A stretch of DNA of 64,000 nucleotides from Mytilisepta virgata (taxonomy: Eukaryota; Mollusca; Bivalvia; Mytilida; Mytilidae), in the NCBI GenBank assembly GCA_028015205.1, contig CM051514.1, forward strand, positions 23,266,150-23,330,149, in the 5' to 3' direction. The notes beneath the pieces were generated by a model. It saw only the letters and a list, made by a program, of their open reading frames with translations. It did not search any database and had not been told where the DNA came from. Made by a program: the position numbers and the translations under genes. How positions within the stretch are numbered: position 1 is the first letter of the stretch; each line of letters starts with the position of its first letter. Positions 1 through 11,306 of this stretch are shown here, one piece after another.

Positions 1-2
1 TG

Positions 3-272
3 GCCTATAAGGTAGAAATTCGTAAAATATGTGACACCCCTGTAGAAGGAGATGAACAATCTCACAAAGTATCAATATTAAACTTCAAACAGCTCAGAAA
101 ATATAGTGTACATATAATTGTGAAGCATGAATTCACGGTCAGACATCACTATAATTCATTATTTGGGCCTTTATTTAAACAAAAACTGCTTACAAACTAC
201 CCTGTTAAATCATTTAGTCAACTAAACTATAATATCATTCCGTCCTTGTACTTATATAACTTACATCAGTAG
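3..272 (+). CDS. partial open frame cut by the window start, unrecognised
   Basis: Frame 3 is open from the window edge to a TAG at 270-272, about 89 codons, which is long for DNA this AT-rich. The first ~40 codons have an ordinary mixed composition (including KVEIRKICDTPVEGDEQ), while the second half is richer in N, Y and L and could be chance read-through. There is no start codon inside the window, so if real this is the 3' end of a terminal exon whose gene lies to the left. I do not recognise a family. A splice acceptor at the very edge cannot be judged. Confidence 0.25.
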   Translation, partial: AYKVEIRKICDTPVEGDEQSHKVSILNFKQLRKYSVHIIVKHEFTVRHHYNSLFGPLFKQKLLTNYPVKSFSQLNYNIIPSLYLYNLHQ

Positions 273-714
273 CTAGCTGCTTGTTAGTGTTTTTCATTTA
301 TTAACTGTATTTGCCAATAGAAAATTCCCATTGTATTGCAATGTAAAGCGAGTGTTGGGATGGTGACAATGTCTAAAAATTGATCATTCAGGCTTCTTGT
401 GATAAATGATTTATTTTTTGTTTATAACAGAATCTTGTTCCAGTTTTATATTGGGTCGTTTTCATGTTTTAAGCAAAAGTCCTCTAATATGCCAGAGATA
501 TATTTTGTTGTGGTCTTTATTATTACTGGTAAAATATTCCATACAAACTGTTGCAACCTAAAAAAAATTACATCATATGTAAATTTATTTTTATAAAGTC
601 TTCTGTTTGAAAAGTAACTAACTGAAATATACGCATCGACAAACCTTAATAAAATAACTTAGGCTATATTGCAGATATCCATGAAATTTTCCATGCAACG
701 AGAATATAAGATAC
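273..714. other. AT-rich stretch, no gene seen
   Basis: Only a short chance frame (399-596) and runs of A/T are present. There is no codon bias or recognisable motif. AATAAA-like strings near 648 could serve as a polyadenylation signal for the frame on the left, but this is not supported further. Confidence 0.4.
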
Positions 715-2776
715 TGCATTGAATATTGAACCAGAGGCTACGAGAAGCTTGTGTCGCTCACATTAAATCATTTGCAGACTTAAAGCAATATAAATCGCTT
801 GACTATGTTTATCTTGACTGGCAGTCTGGAGGATAAAAGTTCTGATTGGCACACCGGTTCCAAATTGATCACTGGTTTCAAACAAGAAGAGCTTTTAAAT
901 GTATTTTCCCACAGGGTGTTAGTTAACCACCTTGAATGGTCGAGGCCAACAAATAATATTCTGATAAAAAGACCTTCTAAGGACCATTTCTGCCAAATTG
1001 GGTTCCACGTGACTCACTGGTTTAGGAAAAAAGACTTATAAGTGAATTTTACCATAAAGTTAAACTAAGTTAGCCATCTTGGACGACAGACAGGTCATCG
1101 CATACAATTCTGTGAAAGCATCAACTGAGGACCATTGCTACTAAGAATGGTTCCAATTTGCCTACCGATTTCAGACAATATTTTTTGTCAGTTTTCCCAT
1201 ATGTTTGGCTCTGGCGCCATGTTGGATGGAAGTCTGGGTCATCGGTTACAACTTTAACTAAAGACTCCCAGGAGCCTGATCGCTCACCTGGACTATGTCC
1301 ATCTTGACTGGCAGCCTGGAACTTTGCTGTCAAGTTTCAATTTTAAACAAGAAGACCTTTCAGTGATTTTTCCAGTTTGGTCCTATGTTAAACACTGTTC
1401 GGCTCTGGTAGCCATCTTGGATGACGGGTTGGGTCGTAGGATATAACTCTGTAAGAGGACCAACTAAGGACCATTGCTGCCGAGTTTTTTCCCAAATGGC
1501 CCAGTGGTTTTAGACAAGAAGATCTTTAAGTAAATTTCCCATAGGGTACTATGTTTAACAATGTTCAGCTGTGGTGGCTATTTTTTATGGTAAGCGGGGC
1601 CATCGGATACAATTCAGGAAGAGGACCACCAAAGGACCATTGCTGCTAAGTTTTGTTCCAATTGGCTCAGTGGTTTCAGATATTAAGATGTAAATTTCCC
1701 ATAGGGTTCTATGTTAAACTATGTTCGACTCTGGCTTCCGTCTTGGATTACAGGTGGGGAAATTGGATATAATTCTGAAAGAGGACCACATAAGGACCAT
1801 TACTGCCAGGTTTTCTTCCAATTGGACCAGTGGTTTCAGACAGGAAGATCTTTAATTAAATTCTCCATAGGGTCCTACATTATACTAGGTTTCAGACAAG
1901 ATCTTTAAGTAAATTTCTCATAAGGTATTATGTTAAACTATGTTCAGTCCTGGTGGCCATCTTGGATGATGGGCCGGGTCATCAGATATAATTCTGAAAA
2001 AGGATCATTTAAGGACCATTCTTGCCAACTTTTGTTCCGATTGGCCTAGTTGTTTCAGACAAGAAAATCTTTAATTAAATTCTCCATAGGGTCCTATGTT
2101 TGGCTCTGGTGGCCATCTTGGATGACGGGCCCGTCATCGGATATAATTCTGAAAGAGGACCACCTAAGGACCATTGCTGCTAAATTTTAGTCCAATTGGG
2201 CAAGTGGTTTCAAGCCGGAGGCAAGAACATCTTTAAGTAAATTTCCAATAGGGTCCTATGTTAAACTGTGGCCATCTTGGACGACAGGCGAGGTCATTGG
2301 ACATTTTTCTGAAAGAGGACCATCTAAGAACCATTATTGCTAAGTTTTGTTCCAATTGGCCAAGTGGTTTCAGTAAAGAATGTTCTTAAGTAAATTTTCC
2401 ATAGTGTCCTATGTTAAACTATGTTCGGCTGTGGCGGCAATCTAGGATGAGGGGCCGGATCATCGGATATAATTCTGAAAGAGAACCACCTAAGAACCAT
2501 TGCTGCTAAGTTTTGTTCCAATTGGCTCAGTGGTTTCAGAGAAGATCTTTAACGGAAATTTTACTACGACGACGATGACGACGGACGCCAAGTGATGGCA
2601 ATTGCTCACATGGCCCTTTGGGCCAAGTGAGCTAATAAAGGATCATCTAAGGACCATTGCTGCCAATTTTGGTTCCAATTGGTTTACTGATTTCAGGTTT
2701 AAAATAAAGACAGATGGATTACAGACCCCAACTGATGGCAATAGCTCACATGGACCTTTGCACAGGGGAGCTAAAA
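715..2776 (+). mobile_element. family A satellite-cored element, copy 1, with a doubled 3' terminus
   Basis: The element opens with an AGAGGCT/AGCTTGTGTCGCTCAC head like that of the copy at 38.2 kb. It continues as about ten diverged tandem monomers of ~160 bp. Each monomer carries the words AAGGACCATTGCTGC, CCAATTGG..CAGTGGTTTCAGA, CCCATAGGGTCCTATGTTAAAC and GCCATCTTGGATG; the AAGGACCATT word recurs near 968, 1127, 1467, 1632, 1793, 2014, 2166, 2326, 2491 and 2648. The array ends in a GACGAC tract (2568-2590), a hairpin at 2604-2633 (GCTCACATGGCC / GGGCCAAGTGAGC) and CTAA. A further partial monomer follows, with a second weaker terminus ending CTAA at 2771-2774. There is no coding capacity. 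The plan resembles non-autonomous Helitron/Helentron-like or 'pearl'-type bivalve elements, which is inference. Confidence 0.7.
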
Positions 2777-2962
2777 ATGAATGATTTAACAGTCTTGAAT
2801 AATTGAAATCGTCTTTTTGTAATTCATTAGCCTGTAAATAAATTTTAAAGCACTCATGGATGACCAAAACACATTTAAAGCATGAAGGCAGTCGGTCAAC
2901 GCCTTTACACCCCTATGAACCTACTAAAAGAAGCAATCCCTTCTTATAATATTATATCTGAA

Positions 2963-5048
2963 TAAAATGCTTCGCTGGGCGCAGCTAGATACGACCGCAG
3001 ATGTCGAACCCTGAATAGTTGGGGCAATTATGAACACAACATTCAAGCTTGATACAATACTGAATTTGGATTGTGAATAAATATTTGACACAGCATAGGT
3101 TTCTGACACAGAATGAATGTTGTCTAAGAACTTAAAAATTTTTAATTTACCTATTCAAACCATATCAGTATTATTTGTTTTTATATATAAATCAGAAATA
3201 ACCAATTTAAAATTTAAAATTGGGCACACATATCAATTTCTTGCTATTGCGCAATACTGTACAATTGAAAATTTCTTGAAATATTTGACACATAATAGGT
3301 TTCTGACACAGAATCACTGAAATCAAAGAACTTAGAATTGGTCATATGATTTCAATTTATATTCAATTTTTTGCTTCTTGTGCAATACAATATGCTGTAG
3401 AGAATTGCCCCCCCCCCCAAAAAAAAAATTTAGCTCTTTTTTAGCTTTTGTGCAATACACTATGAAATTGCACATTGACCCCCCTCCCAAAAAAAAACCC
3501 CAAAAAATAAAATTTATTGTAACCCCCCCTTTTTTTGCTAAAAAAAATTTGAAATTTTCTTTTTAATTTATGAAATATGAAATGAGAAAAAAATTGCCCC
3601 CTCCCCAATTTCTCATTTACCCCCCCCCCCCCCTTGTTTTCAAATCCATCCCCCCCCCCATTTCTTTATACTTTGCAACCATAACAGCCCATTTAAATAC
3701 ACCATAACGTATTAAAATAGAAAATGACATCAAGTCATGGATGGCAAATTTTAAATATACATAATTTAAAAGCAGTTTAGATGAGATAAACAAAAAAGCT
3801 TCATCAGCACATTTTATATTGGCAATTTTCCAATGAAGTTCATTAAACTAAAGTCATTGGCAGATTCCAATGGAATTTGTTAATAATAAAGTTTTGATAA
3901 CAGGGCACACATATCAATTTCTTGCTATTGTGCAATACTGTGCAATTAAAGATTTCTTGCTATTGCACAATACTGTGCAATTGAAAATTTCTTGAAATAT
4001 TTGGCACATAATAGGTTTCTGACACAGAATAACTGAAATCAAAGAACTTAGAATTGGTCATATGATTTGAATTTATATTCAATTTTTTATTTTTTGCACA
4101 TTGACCCCCCTCCCCCCCAAAAAAACCCCAAAAAAACAATAAAATTTATTGTAACCCCCCCACCCTTTTTTTGCTAAAAAAATTTGAAGTTTTCTTTTTA
4201 ATTTATGAAATATGAAATGAGAAAAAAATTGCCCCCCTCCCCAATTTCTCATTTACCCCCCCCCCCCCTAAATTTTATTTTTCAAATCCCCCCCCCCCCC
4301 ATTTCTTTATACTTTGCAACCATAACAGCCCATTTAAATACACCATAAACGTATTAAAATAGAAATGACATCATAGTCATGGATCAAACAAAGTTTAATT
4401 TTGGACCCTGATTTGGACCAACTTGAAAACTGGGCCCGTAATAAAAAAAACTAAGTACATGTTTAGATTCAGCATATCAAAGAACCCCAAGAATTCAATT
4501 TTTGTTAAAATCAAACTAAAGTTTATTTTTGGACCCTTTGGACCTTAATGTAGACCAATTTGAAAACGGGACCAAAAATTAAGAATCTAAATACACGGTT
4601 AGATTCGGCATATCAAAGAACCCCAATAGTTCAATTTTCGATGAAATCAAACAAAGTTTAATTTTGGACCCTTTTGGCCCCTAATTCCTAAACTTTTGGG
4701 ACCAAAACTCCCAAAAACAATCCCAACCTTCCTTTTGTGGTCATAAACCTTGTGTTAAAATTTCATAGATTTCTATTTACTTATACTAGAGTTATTGCGC
4801 GAAAACCAAGAAAAATGCTTATTGGGCCCTTTTTTGGAACCTAATTCTTAAACTGTTGGGACCAAAACTCTCAAAATCAATCCCAACCTTCCTTTTGTGG
4901 TCATAAACCTTGTGTATAAATTTCATAGATTTCTATTAACTTATACTAAAGTTATAGTGCGAAAAACAAATGTCTTCGGACGACGACGACGACGACGACG
5001 CCAACGTCATACCAATATACGACCGCAAAAATTTTGCGGTCGTATGAA
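2963..5048 (+). mobile_element. family B satellite-cored element ending in a perfect hairpin
   Basis: The 5' end (ATGCTTCGCTGGGCGCAGC, then ATACGACCGCA at 2990-3000) has its subterminal word repeated inverted at the 3' end. There, ATACGACCGCAAAAA and TTTTGCGGTCGTAT form a perfect hairpin at 5017-5045, preceded by a (GAC)n tract (4978-5002). Inside is a ~500-bp direct duplication (about 3222-3745 and 3902-4382, both with poly-C/poly-A runs), then ~130-bp units at 4383-4675 and ~150-165-bp units at 4675-4975. No protein is encoded; frames over the poly-C tracts are composition artefacts. The layout parallels family A but the sequence is unrelated, suggesting a second non-autonomous family moved by similar machinery. 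Confidence 0.65.
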
Positions 5049-5094
5049 AATAGGAAGATTTTGGCCACAATTGAAATTTACTACTTTTGGTGCA

Positions 5095-5220
5095 AGATTT
5101 TATCCCTGAGCCCCTATTTTCAAAATCAAAATCTTAAAACTTTATTTCACCTGTAAATACATATGACAATACTGTTCAAAGTTAAATGCAGAAAAGTCTA
5201 GGTCACAAGCTTAAATGCAC
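5095..5220 (+). repeat. dispersed repeat, copy 1
   Basis: The segment CCCCTATTTTCAAAATCAAAAT followed by TGACAATACTGT and AAATGCAGAAA recurs, diverged, at 16020-16165. This indicates an old interspersed repeat downstream of the family B hairpin. It has no coding potential. Confidence 0.45.
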
Positions 5221-6775
5221 ATTTTTATAAATTCGACTACCTGCGAACACTAATGTTTGCAATTGATCTACAGATGTTATGCAATCATTATAAAAGAAAT
5301 AACGCCCCTAATCGCAACAACAGAAGATACATGTAAGAAGTTGACCATACCCAGCTATATCGGCCATCACGTGACTTTTGTCTATATCGATATGGTATAA
5401 ACTCAGTTCTCAAAGCGTAAAGGAAATATAATGGGAGTTGCACTTTAAATTGCAACATCTTTTTTTATATACGAGCTTTTCAAAATGTACATCTTCTGTG
5501 AAAATCATGAATCTTACCTCTTTCTTTTGGTATATGACACTTGAGATAATTATTTTGATTGGTCCTGTCCAATTTGATTTCAAAATATGATACTTTTTCG
5601 ACGAAAATACATGTAATTTACGTTAAAATTAATCTTGAAATGGAAAATTTTCGTAGACCCCCCTCTTTACCTGAGGGTTTTAAACCCCCAAGCATTTTTA
5701 AAGTTAAAGATGTACATCTTTGCTGATAAAATTTAAAAAATTTCCTTTCCAATGATATAAAAATTGTGAGAATCGGATATAGATTGGTCCTGTCCAATTT
5801 GTTTTGAAAAATGCCAAAATATTAAATTTATTTAGTTGTCGGACCAAATTCAAATTATAAACTCGATTCTGGTTCGGGTAATTTCCTGTGGTAATTCCGG
5901 ATTCTTAAGGACGCATTGTTGATGCTTTAACTATTTTTATTAGAGATGCATAGTGTTCTCATTGTCAACTTATAAAAATATGTATACATAGGTGTAAAAA
6001 CATCTTTCCGTTTTAATATAAATATGAAAATATGATATAATTGTAATTGTAATCGATAAGTTTGTTTAATTTTGTTCCCTTTTAATGAGGACCTCACAAA
6101 TGTAAAGGTGCAATTATACTTCCTCGACACCTGCTGACAAGTTTATAAGGTAAATTCAACACACCGATGAACACAGCGGGTAGCCGTGACAGGTGTAACT
6201 TGTTAATTGACCAAATTACCGGAACATCAACGTGTTGTTTCATAACGTAGAGAGCTGCAGTAGAGAGCTTTTTTAAACGAGAAAAGACTTACTCTGAATC
6301 TTTTGCTTGAATGAAGAAGGAATTCGTTTAAACCTGTTCTCGTTTGTGTTTACTGGTTTTGTATTTGCCCTTTCGGACTTTTGACACTCGAGGGCCCATG
6401 GACGCCTCTTTTCTTTTTTCTTATAAGTTCAACTTCAAACACATATTGAGGCTTGTTGTATATCAAGAATTCTATGTTGCTAGTTGCTAAGATATTTAGT
6501 CCTGTTTGTTCCTTATTGATTTCATTTTATTTATTTTTAGAGGGTGTCGATGTTGTCCTTTTTCTCGATTTTTCTTTTGTTTTTCCATGTGAGTTTCATG
6601 AATATAAAACATTACTGAATAACCCTTTTTTGTTGTCTTAATATGAACTTGATCTCCGAACATGCTGAAGTTGAAAATGTAAAGCCAAGGGAACCTAACA
6701 ATGAAATAAATCTTATAAAACCACCATGAACACCTGTGTTGCAATGCACATTATTCAAAATACAACTAGAAAAAC
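5221..6775. repeat. AT-rich region with a ~225-bp direct repeat; otherwise nothing
   Basis: The string ATTGGTCCTGTCCAATTTG, itself an ATTGG...CCAAT inverted pair, occurs near 5559 and again near 5783, each followed by similar sequence. This marks a diverged tandem duplication. The rest, to 6775, holds only short frames (5927-6130, 6453-6744) without recognisable motifs. Confidence 0.4.
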
Positions 6776-9700
6776 TGTGAGCGGCAGCTCACAAATAAAT
6801 AACCAAAAAAAAAAATCAATCAGATAAAATTTTAAATTAGGAGGTGCACCTCTACATTATGTCACAAAGATTGTGTGAAAGTTTCATGAAAATCCATTAA
6901 GGGGTTTAGGAGGAGTGGTAACCCTTGTCGTCAAATGGCCAAGTCCATGTTTTGCTATGGGAATCCCAAGAATCATTCTGATCAAATTTTAAAAGAGGAA
7001 TCCACATTTTATATCATTTACACTTTGTGAAAGATCAATGCATTCTATCACATGAGGGCACTTCTATCAGCACCTATCTGTGAGGACCTAAGGGTCAAAT
7101 GGACAGCCTTGCTAATAATATTCTTGAACAAACATGGCAAGTCAAATACGTACATACAGTAATAAGGGGGTAATAAGGGAAGTAAAGACTATGTTCAGGG
7201 GTATATTATGATAAAACCCTCTTACATGTTTTTAGCATAAAGGGAAAAGCCAAAGGTCCAATATAGTTTAAGAGCAATTAATATAAAAAAATAAAAAGTT
7301 CTTATGAGATATAGAGGTGCACATAAAATTTAAACAGTGATAGTCAAAACTGGCAGGATGCCTGTATATGGTTAATCAGTAACATTATTAAATTATATCA
7401 TTAGACAAGAATCTCAACAAAAAAAAACATATAAATATTGGCAAGAGAAGGGTCATTTTAGATTCATGATCGTCGACCATAATTAAACATTATATGTTAC
7501 AATATTTTATTAAATGTATTCATTACTAAAGTTCAATTGCTATTCATTACTATAGCCTCTCTCTACAGTTGTTTAAAGTATATCATATACATGTACATCA
7601 GCCTGAAAAGCACTCTTATTTTACATGAACCAAAACAGTTAATTGTAGAACTTAAAAATATGTTAGGCTAAATAAAAAAATATGTGTGTTTCCTATTACA
7701 TGTCTGAAAAAAATAGGTAGGTAGGTTTATTTTTATTTTTTTTTACAATTTTTTTTTACCTTGAGTAAATGGAATTAAAGTTTAACAGTGCTTAAGCAAA
7801 AATGGCAAAAAAAATGCTAGGGTAGGCATGAAAAAATAGGTAGGGTCGGGTAACCGAGACAAATTTTTTTTGGCCTTATCTTGTAGTAATATTAACCAAT
7901 GATTATGGATACAAAGTTGCAAAGCATGCTTTAAATAGTATATACATGTATGTTTTTATTAACAAGACCTAAAACAGCATTTTCCCGAGTCAAAAATAAT
8001 CAAATAAAATATTAAAAAAAATATATAAGTAAATTAAGGTAAAATTTTACATGAATAAAAATAACTCACTCTTTTTTCTTCTTGTCTTTATAAATGAAGA
8101 AGTTGCATATAACAAAATATATGTTGTCAGTAATTGATTATAAAAAAATGTCTAAAATCAAGGATCACACAATTTTGAATGTTCACAAGTAAGTGGTCTT
8201 TAAGAAAATGATTATGTAGCTTTGTTTTTAGATTTTTGACACTGGCTAATTAACAGGACGTTATTTTAATGTGGAGGTATGGGGGAATGTAAGGAAGGCC
8301 ATAAAGCTGTCATTTAATTATTGTTAAATAAACACCTGATAGCTTACTGACACCTGTTCTCTTTAATGTTCTGTAATGATTCCTAATTGAGTAAATTATG
8401 CCAAAAAGGTGAAACTTTCAAAGACAAAACTTAAAAAAACAAAAACAAAAAAATGTTTACTTTATTAGACTTTTCTCTAACATGTCTAATGAAGCGTTTT
8501 TGAGTAAATCATTTTACTCTAAGTTTAAATTATTTAAGTTTTTTAAACATTAAAAATTACATGGGTAAATAAAATAAAAAAAAAATTCTATTCTCCTGCA
8601 AAACTTGATTACAATAAATGTTTGTGTTAAAATTGTAAGGTTAATATTTAGAAAATTTTATCAATAAAGAAGAAACAAGTTAATGAGATATTTATTGAAG
8701 CAACAAATTACAATCATAAAATTTATATCAGTGTTTTAATAGATTTAAAAATAATATCTTCATGATCATGATGATATAGATAAATTTTTAGGCGAATATA
8801 CATGTAGAAAATATTCTTTTTTGGATTATTATTATTATTGTCAATTTCCTTTTAAATGCGGAATATTTTTAAGAAATTGATAAAAAAACACCCGCTTGCA
8901 CCGGGTACCAGATAATGTAAACCAGTTCTTAAAAATTGTTGTACAGAGTTATCGAACCTAATTATGACCATATAAGCTGCACATGAGACGGCCGAATGGA
9001 AAATCTTATCGTGTCACGTACGAACAGTTAAAGTTTTAGTAGTTACGATTAAAAAAGATTAAATGTTTTATAGAAAATAATAAAACAATCCTTCAAAATA
9101 GTCTAGGGAATTTTTTTGTGTAAACAAATCTCCGATGGACTAACATTAAACAAACCCTGTTTGAATTTTTGTCGGTGCGACAAAAAATCAATCTAATTCC
9201 CGCCCCTATTCATATGACCTCAACATGACCTCTTACCGTGGAAATCGTGCGCTTGCGTATAGCGAAAGTTGCTGAAGAAAATGTCTAAACAAAGTAAATA
9301 GTAGTAGTCGTCCAAGATCATTTACTGTTTCTGCTAAAAAAAGAAATTGCAAAGTGGTTTTTGCAACGCCTGCGAAACGTATGATATTTGCCAGGCGTCA
9401 AATTGGCAAGAAGAGGCTGGGAATGAAATACATTATCATTTAACTTCATCGATTGAATAATCACGTGTTTTGATATTTACGATTTCCCAAAATAACTCCT
9501 CAATGTTATTGTTTTACAGTAACTAAAGCTTTTTACGCTAATTTTCTCAAAACAAATGTGTGAAGATTGTAATTAAAATGAATAAAATAAATTTGAAATG
9601 CATTACAATGTTTACGTTCTCACTTCTTGGAATTAGATTATTTTGGGCAACAAATATGAAGCTCGGTCATTTCCGTTAAGACCTACCGCAGCCTCACTTC

Positions 9701-10900
9701 TAAAAACGATGCGAAATGTTCTTGGAAATTGGTGTAATTACCCGAAGAGGGGGAGGGGTAACTCTCTGGATTGTTGACGAGGATGTGCGGAAATGGCCTA
9801 AGAAAAGGTACCCGAGCAAATACTAGAATACATGTTAATAATATACAAAAAAAAAATATATTTAGATGAAAATACCTATACCCGCAAAACAGCCATATCG
9901 GCAAAGCACACCCGGATTTATACTGATGTTTATGCACAAACATCTGAGGAATTGAATAGCACCGTCAATTTACAACCCGAATATATATTAGTTTTTCAAA
10001 ACACACCCCGAATTTATACCAAAAATCATGGATAACCGCGTTATTACATTAATTGAAAACCCTAGACCTTTAAATATACCTGAATTAATGTCTTTGGGTT
10101 TCAAAATAACAGTTTTCCGAGATACTTTGAAATCACAATTTTCATAATGTTGTATTTTGAACAACCTTCCAACCCTCAATGCATTCAATTACATACGGCA
10201 TGATTAACTCGATCGTAACTAAATCTTAAATAAAATGAACATACCTCTCAACTTAAATGAGTTCTGTGTAATCTTTGGTCAATTAATTATTGTTTTTCTA
10301 TCGATCAGACACGGTTCCATGTAATAACGTGACCATGACCAATTCAAACCATATGATTGGTTATCGTTGACCTCACCCATTCTGTCCATCAATTCATCAT
10401 ACACGTGCATATATTTGAGCGGTTTAACGCCGTTACTTATGAATAAAAGAGAATTATCAAACTTCTAATTGATCAAATGGAAAGTAAGCATTAACATGAT
10501 GATATGAGGCATATGTCCCGAAGTTTATTGTTCCCCTCGTCACCATGCAGCTGTTTTCCTTTGAGAATAATAAATTTGTTACGATCCTCCTAACCATTTA
10601 ACAGTTATATATACTTTCATATTACGTCCTGAAATAAACTTTTTCGTGCACAAATATGGCATCGTATATGTAGTCAAACGATATATTACAGGGTATATCC
10701 ACTTTTATGCCGTGTGTACATATTTTTACTTAAACGTGAATTGGGTATGCTTTGAAGACCAAAAGTATCTTTTCCACAGGAAAGTTGTGTACAATAACAA
10801 TCTTGTACTGCACTGTAATACATATTTACATAGGCCGCGTCATGTTGATTTTTGAATGACGCGACGGTTGCCGACAAGTCTGTGAAACATGCGTTTTGTT
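6776..10900. other. long AT-rich intergenic or intronic stretch
   Basis: A short hairpin GTGAGC/GCTCAC at ~6778-6793 begins the stretch. A TAGGTAGGGTCGGGTAACCG-type word at 7840-7858 has a related, inverted, partial counterpart near 19460-19500 and probably belongs to an old dispersed repeat. Frames at 9683-10188 and 10646-10877 are short, overlap one another on both strands and show no family features. I found no exon I would defend. Confidence 0.35.
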
Positions 10901-10903
10901 AAT

Positions 10904-11306
10904 TATACCCCCGCAAACGAAGTTTGGAAATATATAGGTTTCAGTCTGTCCGAAATAACGTTGTTCGCAACTCCTCCTACATTTCTTGCATGATTCTCAT
11001 GAAAGTTTATGGAGTGTAAGATCACTATATGGAGATGTGCACATTGTCAGGAATTTCTGTTTGGAAAAGGCAAATTTTAACAAAACTTCTTTAAACAAAA
11101 CTTCTTTACATGTGTTGTCCGCAACACCTCCTATATTACATGTACTTGCATGATTCTCATGAAACTTTATGGAGTGTTAGATCACATTATAGAGATATAC
11201 ATATTGTCAGGATTTTCTGTTTGGGCGAGTACTTTGAAAAATATGATGATTTGAACTTTGTATAGGCTTCAAAACAGACATGTTGCTGAAAAAAAGGGGG
11301 GGGTAT
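10904..11306 (+). mobile_element. small element with ATACCCCC/GGGGGTAT ends and a duplicated core
   Basis: The segment starts with ATACCCCCGCAAACGAAG at 10905 and ends with GGGGGGGTAT at 11296-11305, an inverted pair. Between them a ~160-bp unit is present twice (CCTCCTA..TTGCATGATTCTCATGAAA.TTTATGGAGTGT.AGATCAC, at ~10970 and ~11130). No coding sequence is present. This is another small satellite-cored, inverted-end element, unrelated in sequence to families A and B. Confidence 0.5.

Noticed and set aside
3378..3566. Proline/lysine-rich frame
   Set aside because: Produced by poly-C/poly-A tracts in family B.
4897..5109. 70-codon frame with poly-Arg
   Set aside because: The Arg run is the (GAC)n tract before the family B hairpin; the frame lies within a mobile element.
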